Shown piece after piece: positions 46,927 through 58,990 of a DNA stretch of 64,000 nt. Each line of letters opens with the position of its first letter. The stretch's first letter is position 1. The notes under the pieces were generated by a model. The model worked only from the letters and a program-made list of their open reading frames with translations. It searched no databases and had not been told where the DNA came from. The stretch covers positions 6,919,571 to 6,983,570 of the forward strand of contig NW_022098031.1 in NCBI RefSeq assembly GCF_002288925.2, in the 5' to 3' direction. A program made the position numbers and the translations under genes. This stretch comes from Delphinapterus leucas. Lineage: Eukaryota > Chordata > Mammalia > Artiodactyla > Monodontidae.

Positions 46927-49900
46927 CCCTTTTTTTATGGTAAAATACACATAAAATTTAACATCTTAACCATTTTTAATCATGCAATTCAGTGGTATTA
47001 AGTAGATTCATACAATTATATATCTATTCCCACCATCTATCTCCAGAACTCTTTTCATCTTCAAAACTAAAACTCTATACCCATTAAAAATAACTCCCTA
47101 TTTCCCCCTACCCCAGTTCCTGACCACCACCATTGTATTTTCTGTGATTTTGACTACTCTAGACATATCAAATAAGTGGAATTAAGCATAATTTTCTTTC
47201 TGTGATTGGCTCATTTCAACCTAGCATAATGTCCTCAAGTTTCTTCCATGTTGTAGTATATGTTAGAATTTTTCTTCCTTTTTGAGGCTGAATAAGATTT
47301 CATTGTATGTACACACCACATTTTGTTTATCCATTTATCTGTTGATGGACACTTGGTTTGCTTCTACAATTTAGTTACTGAGAATAATGTTCCTATGAAC
47401 ATGGTTGTACAAATATCTCTTGGAGACCCTTCTTTTAATTCTTTTAGGTATATACTAAGAAGTGGAATTGCTGAATTGTATGATAATTCTATTTTTAATT
47501 TTTGAGGAATTGCCATTCTATTTTCCACAGCAGCTGTAACAGTTTACATTCCCACTTGTAGTGCACATGGATTTTATCATGAGTTATCATCATGTTTTTG
47601 GTAGTTTCCTTCTATTACTAGTTTGTTGAGTGTTTTTAACATGAAAGGTGTTGAATTTTGTCAAATTCATCTGTTGATGAATCTGATTCTGTTGAGATGA
47701 CTATGTAGTTTTTTTTCCCCTTCATTTTGTAAATGTGGTGTGCCGCATTGATTGATTTTCATGTTAAACCACCTTTGCATTTCAAGAATAAATCCAATTT
47801 GATCATGGTACATTATCCTTTTAGTATGCTGAACTCTGTTTGCTAGTGTTTTGCTGGGGACTTTTCCATCAATGTCCATAAAGGATGTTGGTCTGTAGTT
47901 TTCTTTTCTTGTAGTGTCTTTGTCTAGCTTTGGTATCAGGCTAATGTTAGCCTCATAGACTGAGTCAAGAAGTGTCTCCTCTTCTTCACTTCTTTTCATT
48001 TTACAAAGTTATGAAAGATTGGTTCTAGTTCTTTAAGTGTTTGGTAGAATTCACTGGTGAAACCATAAGGCTCTGAGCTTTTCTTTGTTGGGAGGGTTTT
48101 GGTTACATATTCAATCTCCTTACTAGGTATGTCTATTCAGATTTTCTGTTTCATCATGATTTAGTCTTGATAGTTTAGTGTTTCTAGGAATATGTCCATT
48201 TTATCCAGGTTATTAAATTTCTGGTTAATATAGTCTCATAATTCTTTTTGTTTCTGTAGAATCAGTATTGACAGCCCCACTTTAATTTTTGATTTAGTAA
48301 TTTCAGTCTTCTCTCTTTTTTCTTAGTCAGTCTAGCTAAGATTTTCTCAATTTTGTTGATCTGTTTGAAGAACCAACTTTTTATTTCATTGATTTTCTCT
48401 ATTGTTTTCCTATTCTCTATTTCGTTTACTCCTGCTCTAATTATTATTTCCTTTCTTCTTCTAGCTTTGGGCTCAGTTTTTACTTCTTTTTCTAGTTCTT
48501 TAATTTGTAAAGATATATTGTTGATTTGAGATCATTCTTGTTTTTTAATGTAAGTGTTTATAGCATTGCTTAGCATTGCTTTCACTGTGTCCCATAAATT
48601 TTGATATGCTGTGTTTTCATTTTTATTTGTCTCTAAGTATTTTCTAATTTACATTCTGATTTCTTCTTTGAGTCTTTGGTTGTTTAAGAGTGTGTTGTTT
48701 AATTTCAACAAATTTGTGAATTTTCTAGTTTTCCTTCTGTTACTGATTTCTAACTTTATTCCACTGTGGTCAGAGAAGATGTTTTGTAAGATATTTATAT
48801 TTTTTAATTTATTGAGTTTCAGTTTGTGACCTGACATATGGTCTGTCCTGGAAAATATCTCATGTGCATTTGAGAAAAATGTGGTTTTTATTGTTATTGG
48901 GTAGAGCATTCCTTATATGTTTATTAGGACTAGTTGTTTTCTTATGTTGTTCAAGTCCTCTGTTTTCTTACTTTTGTCTGGTTGTTCTATCCATTATTTA
49001 AAATAGGGTATTGAAGTCTCCAACTATTTTTGTGGTAACATCATTTTTCCTTTAAAATCTGCCAGTTTTGCTTCATATACTTGATGGTCTGTTTGTAGGT
49101 GCATTAGGTTTATAATTGCTATATATTTTGCTGTATTGAATCCTTTATTAATATATAATGTCTCTGTTGGTGTTTTTAACTTTTTTTGATTGAAAGTTTA
49201 TTTTGTCTGATAGTAGTATAGCCACTCCTGCTCTGTTTTGGTTACTATTTGCTTGGACTATCCTTTTTCTATCCTTTCACTTTCAACCTTTTTATGTCTT
49301 TGAATGTCAAGTGAGTCTCTTATAAATAGCATATACTCATATTATGGTAATTGATTCCATTATGCCAGTCTCCATCTTTTTATTGGAGGGTTTAATACAT
49401 TTACATTTAAAGTAACTACTGATAAGGAGAGACTCACTTCTGTCATTTTGCTATTTGCTTTTTATATGTCTTATACCTTTTTTGTCCCTCAGTTCCTATA
49501 GATCTTCTTTTGTGTTTAGTTAAATTTTGGCAGTGAAATGTTTTAATTCCCTTGTCATTTCTTTTTGCACATTCTCAATAACTTCTTTGTGGTTACCATG
49601 AGGATTACATTTAAAATGATAAAGTTATGACTCTAATTTGAATTTATACCAGCTTAACTTCAACAACATATAAAAACTCTGCTACTTTACAACTCTGTTT
49701 CATTATGTTAGATGTCAAAAAACTACATGTTTATACATTGGATGTCCAAAAGCATAAACTAATAATGTTTAATGCATTCGTTTCTTAGCTCATACAGAAA
49801 ACAAAATGTGGAGTTACAAATCAATGTTATAGTAGTACTAGCTTTTAGATAAATTCTTGTGAGCCTTTTTAAAATGTATTAGTCTCTAGTGTTGAAAACA

Positions 49901-50310
49901 AAATGTGGAGTTACAAGCAATTGTTATAATAATACTAGCTTTTATAATTGCCTATGTATTTACCTTTACTGAGATCTTCATTTCTTCATATAGCTTTGAG
50001 TTACTATCTAGTGATTTTTCATTTCAACCTGCAAGACTCCCTTTACATTTATTGCAGATATAGAATTCTTGGTAGACACTTTTTTTTCTTTGACCACTTT
50101 GAATATATCAGCTCACTGCCTTCTCACCTCCAAAGTTCTTGATGAGAAATTTGCTAACAATCTTATTGAGGATGAGTTGCTTATCTGTGATGAGTTGCTT
50201 TTCTCTTGCTGCTTTTAAGATTCTCTTTTGTCTTTGTCTTTCAACGGTTTAATTATAATATGTATTGGTGCAGATCTCTTTGAGTTCAACCTACTTGGTT
50301 GTACAGTAGT
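46927..50310 (-). mobile_element. Older L1 (L1M type), 5'-truncated and internally deleted
   Basis: The plus strand opens with 'tttttatggtaaaatacaca' and 'aattcagtggtattaagtag', the 3'-UTR signature of older mammalian-wide L1s. It runs through the 'gaccaccaccattgtatttt' block and the ORF2 C-terminus (47320-47565), then jumps near 47568 into RT sequence. The rest of ORF2, a long ORF1-ORF2 spacer (about 49450-49960) and ORF1 C-terminal sequence follow to about 50310. It is much more diverged than the 13.3-kb element and differs in its inter-ORF region, so it is an earlier insertion. Confidence 0.82.
47667..49450 (-). pseudogene. L1M ORF2 remnants
   Basis: The minus-strand frame at 47999-47667 shows RT sequence such as 'ISLIPKLDKDTTRKENYRP' and 'ANRVQHTKRIMYHDQIGF'. 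48909-48649 shows endonuclease-end sequence ('DHSGIKLEI'). All frames are short and broken. Non-functional. Confidence 0.75.
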
Positions 50311-50364
50311 ACTTGTCTATGATTCATGAATAAAATATGTATTATTCAAGAATCATATATAGTC

Positions 50365-50401
50365 ATACACAACACACACACATACACACACACACACACA
50401 A
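50365..50401. repeat. (CA)n microsatellite
   Basis: 'acacaacacacacacatac' followed by an uninterrupted CA run to 50401. Confidence 0.9.
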
Positions 50402-50549
50402 TGGGTGTCTCAAAAGTATTAGAGTAGTGACTTATCCAAATAAATGAGGCTAGGAAGTAAAAGTAAATTTTGGCTAGGCATCCAAAATTTCTAACCTAGT
50501 TCTTCTATGCTGGAACTGGAAAACCTTGGGATTATATTATTTCTTCTTT

Positions 50550-50820
50550 TGTTCTACATGATTTTGTTCATGCAACATATCAGCCAATTTATACTTATTC
50601 TTCAAGACTACACACCATCACCTCTACTGTAAAATCTTCCACAGTCTCTCATGGTACTTCTTTCACATATCTCTGTTAACATTTATCATGTTATATTCAA
50701 TTTGTTTGCATCTCTTACTCCTCACACTGTTTTAAAAAAAAAAGTAGCAAATATTCCTTACTTATTGAGCACACTCAGCACAATCCCTGAAACATGACAA
50801 ATTCTCAATAAATGGTAAGG
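50550..50820 (+). repeat. L2 3' fragment
   Basis: 'cacctctactgtaaaatctt', 'tcatggtacttctttcacat', 'tctgttaacatttatcatgt', 'agcacaatccctgaaacatg' and 'acaaattctcaataaatggt' follow the L2 3' end from the coding end into the 3'-UTR. A short A run interrupts it at 50733-50744. Confidence 0.6.
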
Positions 50821-51620
50821 AGGAAATGGTAGGAGGTAGAGCTGAGACATTTGCTTGGTAGTGAAGTAGGTTCTAACACTTAAAACTACAAATAAGAGTA
50901 AAGTGTTTAAGGACAGTGATGCCAGTCTGACTGGAATAAACAATTTAGGAAAACAGCATATGTTCTCATGTAATACTTAATTCAGCAGAATTGAGTAATA
51001 TAGAAAACTCTAATGAGTGTCAGAAAAATTCTAATTTATGATTTCAATCAGTTCAAATCACTATATTTAAGTACTGCCAGAAGGAAGAACAATATGTATC
51101 ATGTGAAATCCAGAATTTGGTCTCTATGGATAAAATTACGAGTAAGCTTATTTCAATCAATTCTAGGTCAGTTCATTCTAACAGTTACCACAAGATGAAC
51201 TACTATGTCGTTTAGCTCCATACCCATCCTTAGAAAGATTCAAGTATAGTCCAGACAATGCCTTATCGGCACAGTCCTATGAAGAAGTGGAGACTGAGCC
51301 AGATATATTTATCTTTAATTGCTCATTGGGAATTTCAATTTTCTCTAAAATATAATACCCATAGATTAGGATGTCAAGATTCCAGTCCACAGAATTGCTG
51401 ATTCCCTAGTCATTGTTATATGGATAATAAATAGTAAAAACTCTTCAGTATGGATTTGAAGTATTTACATAAACATATGTGAAATAGTTAATTAATAAAT
51501 GTGCTTTTACAGAAAAAGGAAAACTCATAACGTGTCAGATCTAGAGGTGTTAGACGTTTCACTTTTCTAAGAATCTATGAAATATATTTAAGTTCTGTTC
51601 TTTACTGAATAAAAAGGCTG
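50821..51620. other. Unique DNA
   Basis: AT-rich with no recognisable feature. Confidence 0.5.
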
Positions 51621-51624
51621 TGCT

Positions 51625-52045
51625 GTTCACTGCAGCACTATTTGGATTGACACAAGGCTGGAAAGAATCAGATTCCCACTAAGAGGATACTGGTTAGGTA
51701 AACCATGAACATCCACACAATGGAGTACTATGCAGCAGTATTAAAGAATAAGAACTAACTTTTTATACAGTGAAGGAGTGATACCAAGATGTAATGTTGA
51801 GTAAAAAAATGGGGAGTAATGTGTGTATACTATGCTATTGTTTAGCTAAAAAATATGAGCGAAGTATAAATATACATTAATACATAAAATATTATATTAA
51901 TAATAAACCAGTGAAAGGATATACCATAAAAATAACAATTATTTTTAGGGGAAAGAGGAAATAGAGTAGACAGAACAGAAGGTAGACTTCTTTGAATATA
52001 TCTTGTTTTGTAGATTTTATTTTGGAATCCTGTAAATATTTTATA
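51625..52045 (+). mobile_element. Old L1M-type 3' fragment
   Basis: 'ctgcagcactatttggattg', 'atactggttaggtaaaccat', 'ccacacaatggagtactatg' and 'cagcagtattaaagaataag' followed by 'gtgtgtatactatgctattg' match the ORF2 end and 3'-UTR of older L1s in order. No open frame of useful length is left. Confidence 0.7.
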
Positions 52046-52109
52046 AGAAAATGTTGTTTATATGGATAAACAATCTCTGGAAAGTAAACAAATTAAATTG
52101 TTTGTGCAG

Positions 52110-52605
52110 TTGGCATTGTAGCCTCAGAAGAGGACTTGTGACAGGCAGAATCATGGCTCTCCCCAACAGATGTCCAAGCTCTAGTACTCAAAAATTGTGG
52201 ATATGTTATTTTTGTAGCAAAAGGGATTTGCAGGTATGACCTTGGGATGCAAACCTTGGGAAGGGAAGATTATCCTGGATTATCTGAGTGAGTCCTTAGA
52301 AGTGAAGGACCTTTCCCAGTTTTGTTCAGAGAGTGAAGTGAGGACTGAAGAAGTACCAGAAAGACAACAACATTGCTGGCTTTGAAGATGGAGGAAGGGT
52401 ACCATGAGCTAAGCAAGGTGGACAGCTTCTAGAAGCTGGAAAAGGCAAGGAAATGGATCCCCCTCTAAAGCCTCCAGAAAGGAAAGCAACCCTACCAACA
52501 CCTTGATTTTAATCCAGTATTGAACTTCTGACTGCAAAACTGAAAGCTAGTAAATTTGTCTTGTTTAAAGCCACTAAGTTTGTAACTTTTTTATAGTAAC
52601 AATAA
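52110..52605 (+). repeat. Old LTR-like repeat (MaLR suspected)
   Basis: 'ttatcctggattatctgagt', 'gctggctttgaagatggagg', 'gcttctagaagctggaaaag', 'gcaaggaaatggatccccct', 'ctaaagcctccagaaaggaa', 'accaacaccttgattttaat', 'tgaacttctgactgcaaaac' and 'tgtttaaagccactaagttt' follow a very common mammalian repeat along its full length. The MaLR (MLT1-like) label is from memory. It is old and without genes. Confidence 0.6.
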
Positions 52606-53010
52606 AAAAAACAAATACAGGAATAATTCCAAATAACCTTAAAAAAACAGTAGTTTGACTCTATATTTTTAATGGGATATACCCTAAGGACTAATAGAAT
52701 ACAAGTGTTCCTAAACTATTTCATTAATCATATTATGAGTTAGTTTCTCTATTTTTATGCTGAGTTAAAAAGAAAATTGTCAGTGCTGTTGAGAACTAAG
52801 ATATTTAGCATGGGAGAAAGGATATCAAGATCTAAGATTGATTAGGTTAAATCTTTGTAGTCCTAAATTAGAATTAGAATTGTCCTTATGAACCCAGGAA
52901 CTATTTTATCTTGAAAGAAACAATCTTGTTCACTGAAAACTCTTAAGAACAATAACTGAGTTCCCCATTTCTACAAGTGCTATTTTCCCTTAAAACCAAG
53001 CAGGACTTCT
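52606..53010. other. Unique DNA
   Basis: No feature recognised. Confidence 0.45.
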
Positions 53011-54350
53011 TGAAGCAATGGCTGGTTTGAGATCTGGTGTAGGGAATGTACAAGATGAGACTTTCCACACTAACAGACAAGGAAGCCATCAAAACTATCA
53101 AAGTATTCAGGAGTCAATTGAACAGGTTCTACTAATCAAAACTGGGAAAATTTTAACACCACTAAAGATAATAACTACAATGGATTTAAGCACATCAAAT
53201 ATCTATGGACTCATGATGATACTCAAAAAACAAACACAACACCTAACTGGTCACCTTATTAAGGATCATAAAGAACTCCTTTACTATTTTCAAAAATGGA
53301 TAAACACAGGAAAATAATCTAGTATTTATTCTGCCTTTTCTTTCAAACTGTACCTTTATGTAACCAAGTAATAGATGAGAGAATGTTTGTATTACAGAAA
53401 TATTCAAGACAATAAATGAATATATTTATTGGAACATCACAATTTAATAACTTCTACTGAATTAACACATCTAGTTATTAATGAAAATCAAAGTCAGCTA
53501 ACATCACAAAAAAAAAAATGGATCCTTTATGATGGAAGTATACAACCACTCTTAAAAGTCTTTTTTAAAAGAAGAAGAAACAAACAAAAACTTTAAACAG
53601 TGATCTAGAATCTGATTAAGCCTCTAGATCATATCCAATAGAGAGTTAATATAGGAGAGAGGGGCACATGTTATATGATACCATGTGCAAACAGTGAGTA
53701 AAATGTACACCATATGAAACTGCAGAGCAAATAACTATTTCCTCAACAAACAACTTACAAGGGAAAAAAATACTGATAAAAATAAAGAGGTTGCAAGGAC
53801 TTAAAAATATTTCAACCAATTACAGTGCATGCTCCCTATTCGGATCCTGATTCAAACAACAAGCTGAGAGACACAGAGAGAGAGAGAGAGATTGTAAAAC
53901 AGGGAGGGGGAAAAAAGAAAGAATGGAAAATGGAAGATCAAAAAGGAAAGCCTAAAGAAAAAATTTAAAAATTGAACATTCAGCTAGATATTTGATAGAT
54001 ATAGATATTCAATAATATTACGGAATTGTTCACTTATTTTCAGTGTGATGTGGCTCTTATGAATATTTTTGAGAGTTTAATTTTTGGAGAAACATTCAAA
54101 GATTTATGGAAAACATAAAGCCTATTGTTTGCTTCAAAATAATCTTGTGCAGATGAGATGATATTGGATGGGGATGGGTTTATACTGAGTAGGGATTGAT
54201 GGTGTGTAGAAGTGGGTTGGAGTATCAATAAGCAAGATTGGTCAGGCTGATTATTTTTGAAACTGGGTGATGAGTACATGGAGGTTCCTAATACAGTTCT
54301 GTCCATTTTTGTATATGTTTGAGTTTTTCCATAATAAAAAGTTAAAAGAA
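53011..54350 (+). mobile_element. Old L1M-like 3' region
   Basis: The 3' end is clear: 'ttgcttcaaaataatcttgt', 'aagcaagattggtcaggctg', 'tgaaactgggtgatgagtac', 'atggaggttcctaatacagt' and 'gagtttttccataataaaaa'. The middle part ('ggatcctttatgatggaagt', 'ctctagatcatatccaatag', 'cctattcggatcctgattca') fits the same family. The 5' part with the 99-codon frame 53018-53317 is assigned only by adjacency. A (GA)n run lies at 53875-53892. Confidence 0.6.
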
Positions 54351-56275
54351 AAACAAATGAAAAATAAGTAGAAGAATCACTGTGGGGAGATTTTTAAGCT
54401 GCTACTAAGATATTATTTTTTTAACTCCTCTAATAATAATTCATTTTCTTATAGTCAGCCAGATATGAAAAACATCTGAAAAGTGTTATTTGTTAGAAAA
54501 AAGTTTTAAACATCTTCCTCTTTCTTAGTTCCAATAGACATAGTCATCAGTTATCCCCAATTATAAAATTACTATGTAATGCATAATAAAATAATTTACT
54601 CTACAACTGTTTCACGCTTCTACTTTTCACTGCTCATGTGTAGCAGGTTCTTTCTGCCCAAACTCCAGCATTCCTTTTTTAAATTATGAGTTATTCAGAG
54701 CAATGATTAAATGCAGATAGTTTAAGCGGTCTCTCGCTGGAAGTTATCAGCCCATCCTTTATATTCTGGTTTGTCCGAAATAGATCCTAGCAGGCCTGCT
54801 TGGGAAACCCCAGGATGTACTCTTTTTAGAGCTGCCCCAGGGTCTGTAAGTTACAAGTGAACAACAAAGACTAAAATATATTGCTTTCCTTTTTTTCAAG
54901 CCTGTCACTGAGAGTGGGATTTTCTTCCCTTATAAATAAGAGATCTATTAAGATTTCTTTTTTTTCCCTTTAGCACTCATAGAAAATATGATAATTGTTT
55001 TTTTCAGGCATGAAGGAAATTGGGTCCTCTCTCCTCCTTGATAATTCTTTCAAGAAACAAATAAAATAATCCTGCAATTCCTTGAGATGGTAAAATATGA
55101 GTATCCCCATAGTCCAGGAGCCACCATCAAAAGCTGAAAAAGTGGATGATATGGGTTGTGAATTCTGCTTATATTCTAATCAAATATGGAGTAGAATCCT
55201 AAAGAGCATATAGCCATTCTCAGTACATAATGTGTTTAGAAATATGTAGATATTAGTATCACTACTAGTAGTAACAGCGCTATAAAAGAAAAAATAGAAA
55301 TGAAAAAAAAATCCTTAAGATTATTGCTTAGAGAGGACTATACAGGGAAAAATAAATAAGAGGAAGCAAGGGCATTATACTGTGAAGGTCAGTTTTAGAT
55401 TTATCAATGGTTCCCTCTTCGCTAAGGCACTTCTTTGTTTCCTTAGATTTCCAGTGGATTTCTATGCCCTGAGCAGAATAATTTTGTAGGAGCCAAGCAG
55501 TACCTTGAGAATGGACAAGGTTGTCTCTTTTAACAGTCCCTTAGATGCTGACTAATTATTTTGATAATCTGAAAATCAGGGACAGAATTACAAGTTTTCC
55601 ATTTTATCTGATGCCAATCACTGAGGAGAAATGTAAATTGTAAAAGTATAAATTACCCTAGATCACTCTGTAGTCTTATCTTCAATATGAATGCTTCCTT
55701 CTTGCCCTTCCCTCCTCTTCTAACCAAATCAACTCTTCAATTTAGTTTAAATATTTGTAGCTTTGATCAACAGTCCTTTATCCTGATTCAGAACAAAGCT
55801 GATGACTTCATCTCTAGTGATATAACTAAAAATTTTAGATTTGTAAAAATTCTCTTTTAAACCTTTGAATTCCCTAATCCATTCTCTCGGGAATAGCAGG
55901 CGCTCAATAAATGTTGAACAATTAATTAATTATATAAAGTAGGCTTCAGGTTCAAAGCCAAGTTTTTTTTAAGTTTAATGTTAAAATGAAATTATTATAG
56001 CTCACATTAATAAACGTAAAAAATTCCATTGAAAGTTAGAGTGAACATTGGATTTGCTGCCTTTCCTGCTTTAATACTGAAGAGACTCCTGGAAGGAAAA
56101 ATCACCATTAATCATCTCATTGAATTTAATTGAAATAATGTAAATGAAAGTACTTTGTAAACTGTTACGGTATACACAAATAAGTATTCTTTTCTACCAT
56201 ACAATGTTATAGTTTTGATTAAGCAAATAAAATCTTACTGTGGAAAAAATTTAAGTGGTAAAATCTTGTTAAAAG
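54351..56275. other. Unique DNA, one unknown dispersed repeat
   Basis: 55559-55631 resembles 57733-57801 (see findings). 55895-55925 ('caggcgctcaataaatgttg') is a lone MIR or L2 tail. Otherwise no gene or repeat is visible. Confidence 0.45.
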
Positions 56276-56278
56276 AAA

Positions 56279-56857
56279 GTGAAAATGGACATACAGATGG
56301 CCAAGAGGCACATGAAAAGTTGCTCAACATCACTAATTATTACAGAAATGCAAATCAAAACTACAATGAGGCATCACCTCACACCGGTTAGAATGGGCAT
56401 CATCAGAAAATCTACAAACAACAAATGCTGGAGGGGGTGTGGAGAAAAGGGAACCCTCTTGCACTATTGGTGGGAATGTAAATTGATACAACCACTATGG
56501 ATAACAGTATGGAGGTTCCTTAAAAAACTACAAATAGGACTACCATACGACCCAGCAATCCCACTACTAGGCATATACCCTGAGAAAACCATAATTCAAA
56601 AAGATACATGCACCCCAATGTTCATTGCAGCACTATTTACAATAGCCAGGTCATGGAAGCAACCTAAATGCCCATCAAGAGACAAATGGATAAAGCAGAT
56701 GTGGTACATATATACAGTGGAATATTACTCAGCCTTAAAAAGGAACAAAATAGGGTCATTTGTAGAGACGTGGATGGACCTAGAGACTGACACACGGAGT
56801 GAAGTAAGTCAGAAAGAGAAAAACAAATATATATTAATGAATATACGTGGAATCTAG
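56279..56857 (+). pseudogene. L1 ORF2 C-terminus, 192 open codons
   Basis: The frame encodes the ORF2p C-terminal segment, which supports RNA binding and target-primed reverse transcription. Visible are '[19 protein letters not shown]', the zinc knuckle C-x3-C-x7-H-x4-C ('[18 protein letters not shown]', all four ligands kept), '[13 protein letters not shown]' and the natural end 'ILMNIRGI' followed by a TAG. The first few codons and start ATG come from flanking DNA. There is no RT or endonuclease and no promoter, so no function is expected. Confidence 0.88.
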
Positions 56858-57033
56858 AAAAATGGTACAGACGAACTGGTTTGCAAGGCAGAAATAGAGA
56901 CACAGATGTAGAGGACAAATGTATGGACACCAAGGGGGGAAAGCAGAGGCTTGGGGGAGTGGTGGTGGGATGAATTGGGAGATTGGGATTGGCATTGTAT
57001 ACACTAATATGTATAAAATCGATAACTAATAAA
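56289..57033 (+). mobile_element. 5'-truncated younger L1, short 3' end form
   Basis: It begins inside ORF2 at 'gacatacagatggccaagag', contains the ORF2 stop and about 175 bp of 3'-UTR, and ends at 'cgataactaataaaaaa'. Imperfect duplications 'aaagtgaaaatgg' (56276-56288) and 'aaagtataaaatgg' (57034-57047) flank it. Its open ORF2 end suggests it is younger than the other copies. Its 3'-UTR matches the 5.6- and 44.9-kb type but stops earlier. Confidence 0.88.
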
Positions 57034-57047
57034 AAAGTATAAAATGG

Positions 57048-58100
57048 TTTATGTTGGTTAGATAAGTGATTATCTATCTATATTCATTTTAGTATTTTAA
57101 AAATCAGTGTCAAAGTTCATGGCATATTTAAGAAGTTATAACACCATAAGAGATTAAAAAAGGACATTACATTTCTATTTCCTAAATTAGAAATTTCTAG
57201 ACCTATGAAAATAGGTAAAGTTTCACCCACAGGAAGTACATTGACATATATACTGATCAATCCATTATTTCATCAAAAAGATGAAATAAATGACTGAAGT
57301 CTATGCATTTACTATTATTTGTACACATGCTTTTAAAGATCTCACTAGAAACTCTCCTATTCCATTCTTTAAATCTAATCTCAAATAACTCTCTCATGAT
57401 TAACCTACATCTTCATCCAAAGCATTACTAATGGAATACAAATGAGATTTACCTTCAATTTCCATAATAATCACTGCAATTTACATTAAATTTACATAAT
57501 GACAATCATAATTAAGTAGCATTATAGTAATGGTTATAAAAACACCTGTCATAAATAGCATACACAGAATTTTGAGGGAGACAGAAGCTTTAAGCTATAT
57601 CGATATTTATTTTACTGTCTTGTTTTACTGGAAATATATTCATGCCACTAATCTCTTGTAATATTTCTGTTTAACTTCAACACAGAGCTGTAGGGGTATA
57701 TTACTTTTTTATTTTGAGAATAAGATGATGCATTCTGATTATCTGAAAACCAGGAATGAATTTACTAGTTTTCCATTTGTGGCCAACACTTAAAGACAAA
57801 GTCTGGGTAAAAGAATTAAATAATCATCTATTTTTGTTACTGCACCATTGTAATGTTATTTCTTTTCTTTTACTTTGCCCAGTTCTATTATTGTCTTGCG
57901 TTAGTTTTGTCTCTCATCCTTTTACCTAGTTTTTCTATCTTCTAGAACTGTTTTTCCACTTTGACACTTTTATTCTTTTTGTTTTCCTTCCAGGATAATT
58001 AAGTCTCTCATTAGCTATATGCTAACATGGGCATAATGAATAGATAGCTTGACATGTTGTGAGAGGAATCTTGTCTTACACAGAGAATATATTAATTAGG
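57048..58100. other. Unique DNA
   Basis: 57733-57801 is the second copy of the unnamed repeat at 55559. No gene is visible. Confidence 0.45.
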
Positions 58101-58105
58101 ACTAG

Positions 58106-58659
58106 TGTCAAATTAAAATTGCACTGGACAGAGTTAAATAAGCAAGAATGACTTTATTCAAGATCATTGCAAAAGGGGAAAGAGATTGAATTCAACTGCA
58201 CTGGAACAAAAAGCAGGAGAGTTTTTAAGCACTGGGATGAGCTACTGGAAAGTATTGAAGGACATTAGGAAGAGGTTGGTCAGTGTGATTACGTCATCTG
58301 TGTCTGCTAATTGATGCTTATCAAAGTTAGGCTCCTACCTCTCACAGAAACTAGAGATAGGGGTATGATCTGTCTTGATTGTATTTCAAAGGATGGCTAT
58401 CAGATTCTTGAAAAAGACATCCTTAGTTGTAAAACCGGTAAAAGCCTGTAAGAAGATTTACATTTCAAAGGGGGAAATGCTGTAAGAATAGAGAGATCAG
58501 GGGCCTATAGACAGGAAGGAACCTGTCCAAAGTTTAGACAAGCTGGGAGAACATTCAGGCCATCTTGGTCATTAGGTTTGGCTAAAACTATAGAAAAGTC
58601 CAAAATAACTACAGCTACAGCTTGCCTAATTTTTTTTTTAAGTTCATTTCTTTCTCACA
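58106..58659 (-). repeat. Probable solo ERV LTR, about 550 bp
   Basis: On the minus strand the sequence begins 'tgtgagaaagaaatgaac' and carries an AATAAA signal (58158-58153) about 50 bases before its other end, as expected for U3-R-U5. On the plus strand the phrases 'tttaagcactgggatgagct' and 'cagtgtgattacgtcatctg' fit an ERV1-type LTR that I recognise only by pattern. No gag, pol or env is visible, so it would be a solo LTR. The exact ends and a target duplication were not found, and the right end overlaps the next repeat. Confidence 0.5.
58153..58158 (-). promoter_or_regulatory. AATAAA polyadenylation signal in LTR
   Basis: 'tttatt' on the plus strand reads AATAAA on the minus strand, near the R/U5 end of the proposed LTR. 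It would end retroviral transcripts; present activity is unknown. Confidence 0.45.
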
Positions 58660-58990
58660 TAAAAGAGTGAAAATTTGCAGTCCAGAGCAAATGGCAGTTT
58701 TGTCCTAAGAGGTCTTCAAAATCCAGGTTTCTTCCAGATCACCATTCCCCTATTTTAGGGGGTGCTCATTTTCTTCATAGTCCAGTAGCACCTCCATTTA
58801 CATTCCAGGTAGCAAAATGGAGAAAGGGAACCATGATAAAGGCAAATGTCTTGTGTTTGCTGTCTCTTAAGAGAAGTTCCTAGAAGCTTCTGTGGGACAT
58901 ACCTTTTCACGTTCTTTTTGTCAGACAGTCTGCACCGTCCAGCATTTTGGATAGCTAAATAAATGTCCATACTTTCCTTCCCACATATAC
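58660..58990. repeat. Unclassified old interspersed repeat
   Basis: 'gtagcacctccatttacatt', 'ccaggtagcaaaatggagaa' and 'gaagttcctagaagcttctg' resemble a common mammalian repeat that also seems to occur, diverged, at 59.33-59.70 kb ('gaagttcctggaaactgcta', 'acttagtcacatgg'). Its class is not known to me. Confidence 0.35.

Noticed and set aside
53018..53317. 99-codon plus-strand ORF starting 'MAGLRSGVGN'
   Set aside because: It looked gene-like, but it lies at the 5' edge of an old L1M-like region, is K/T/N-rich and has no domain. More likely repeat-derived or chance.
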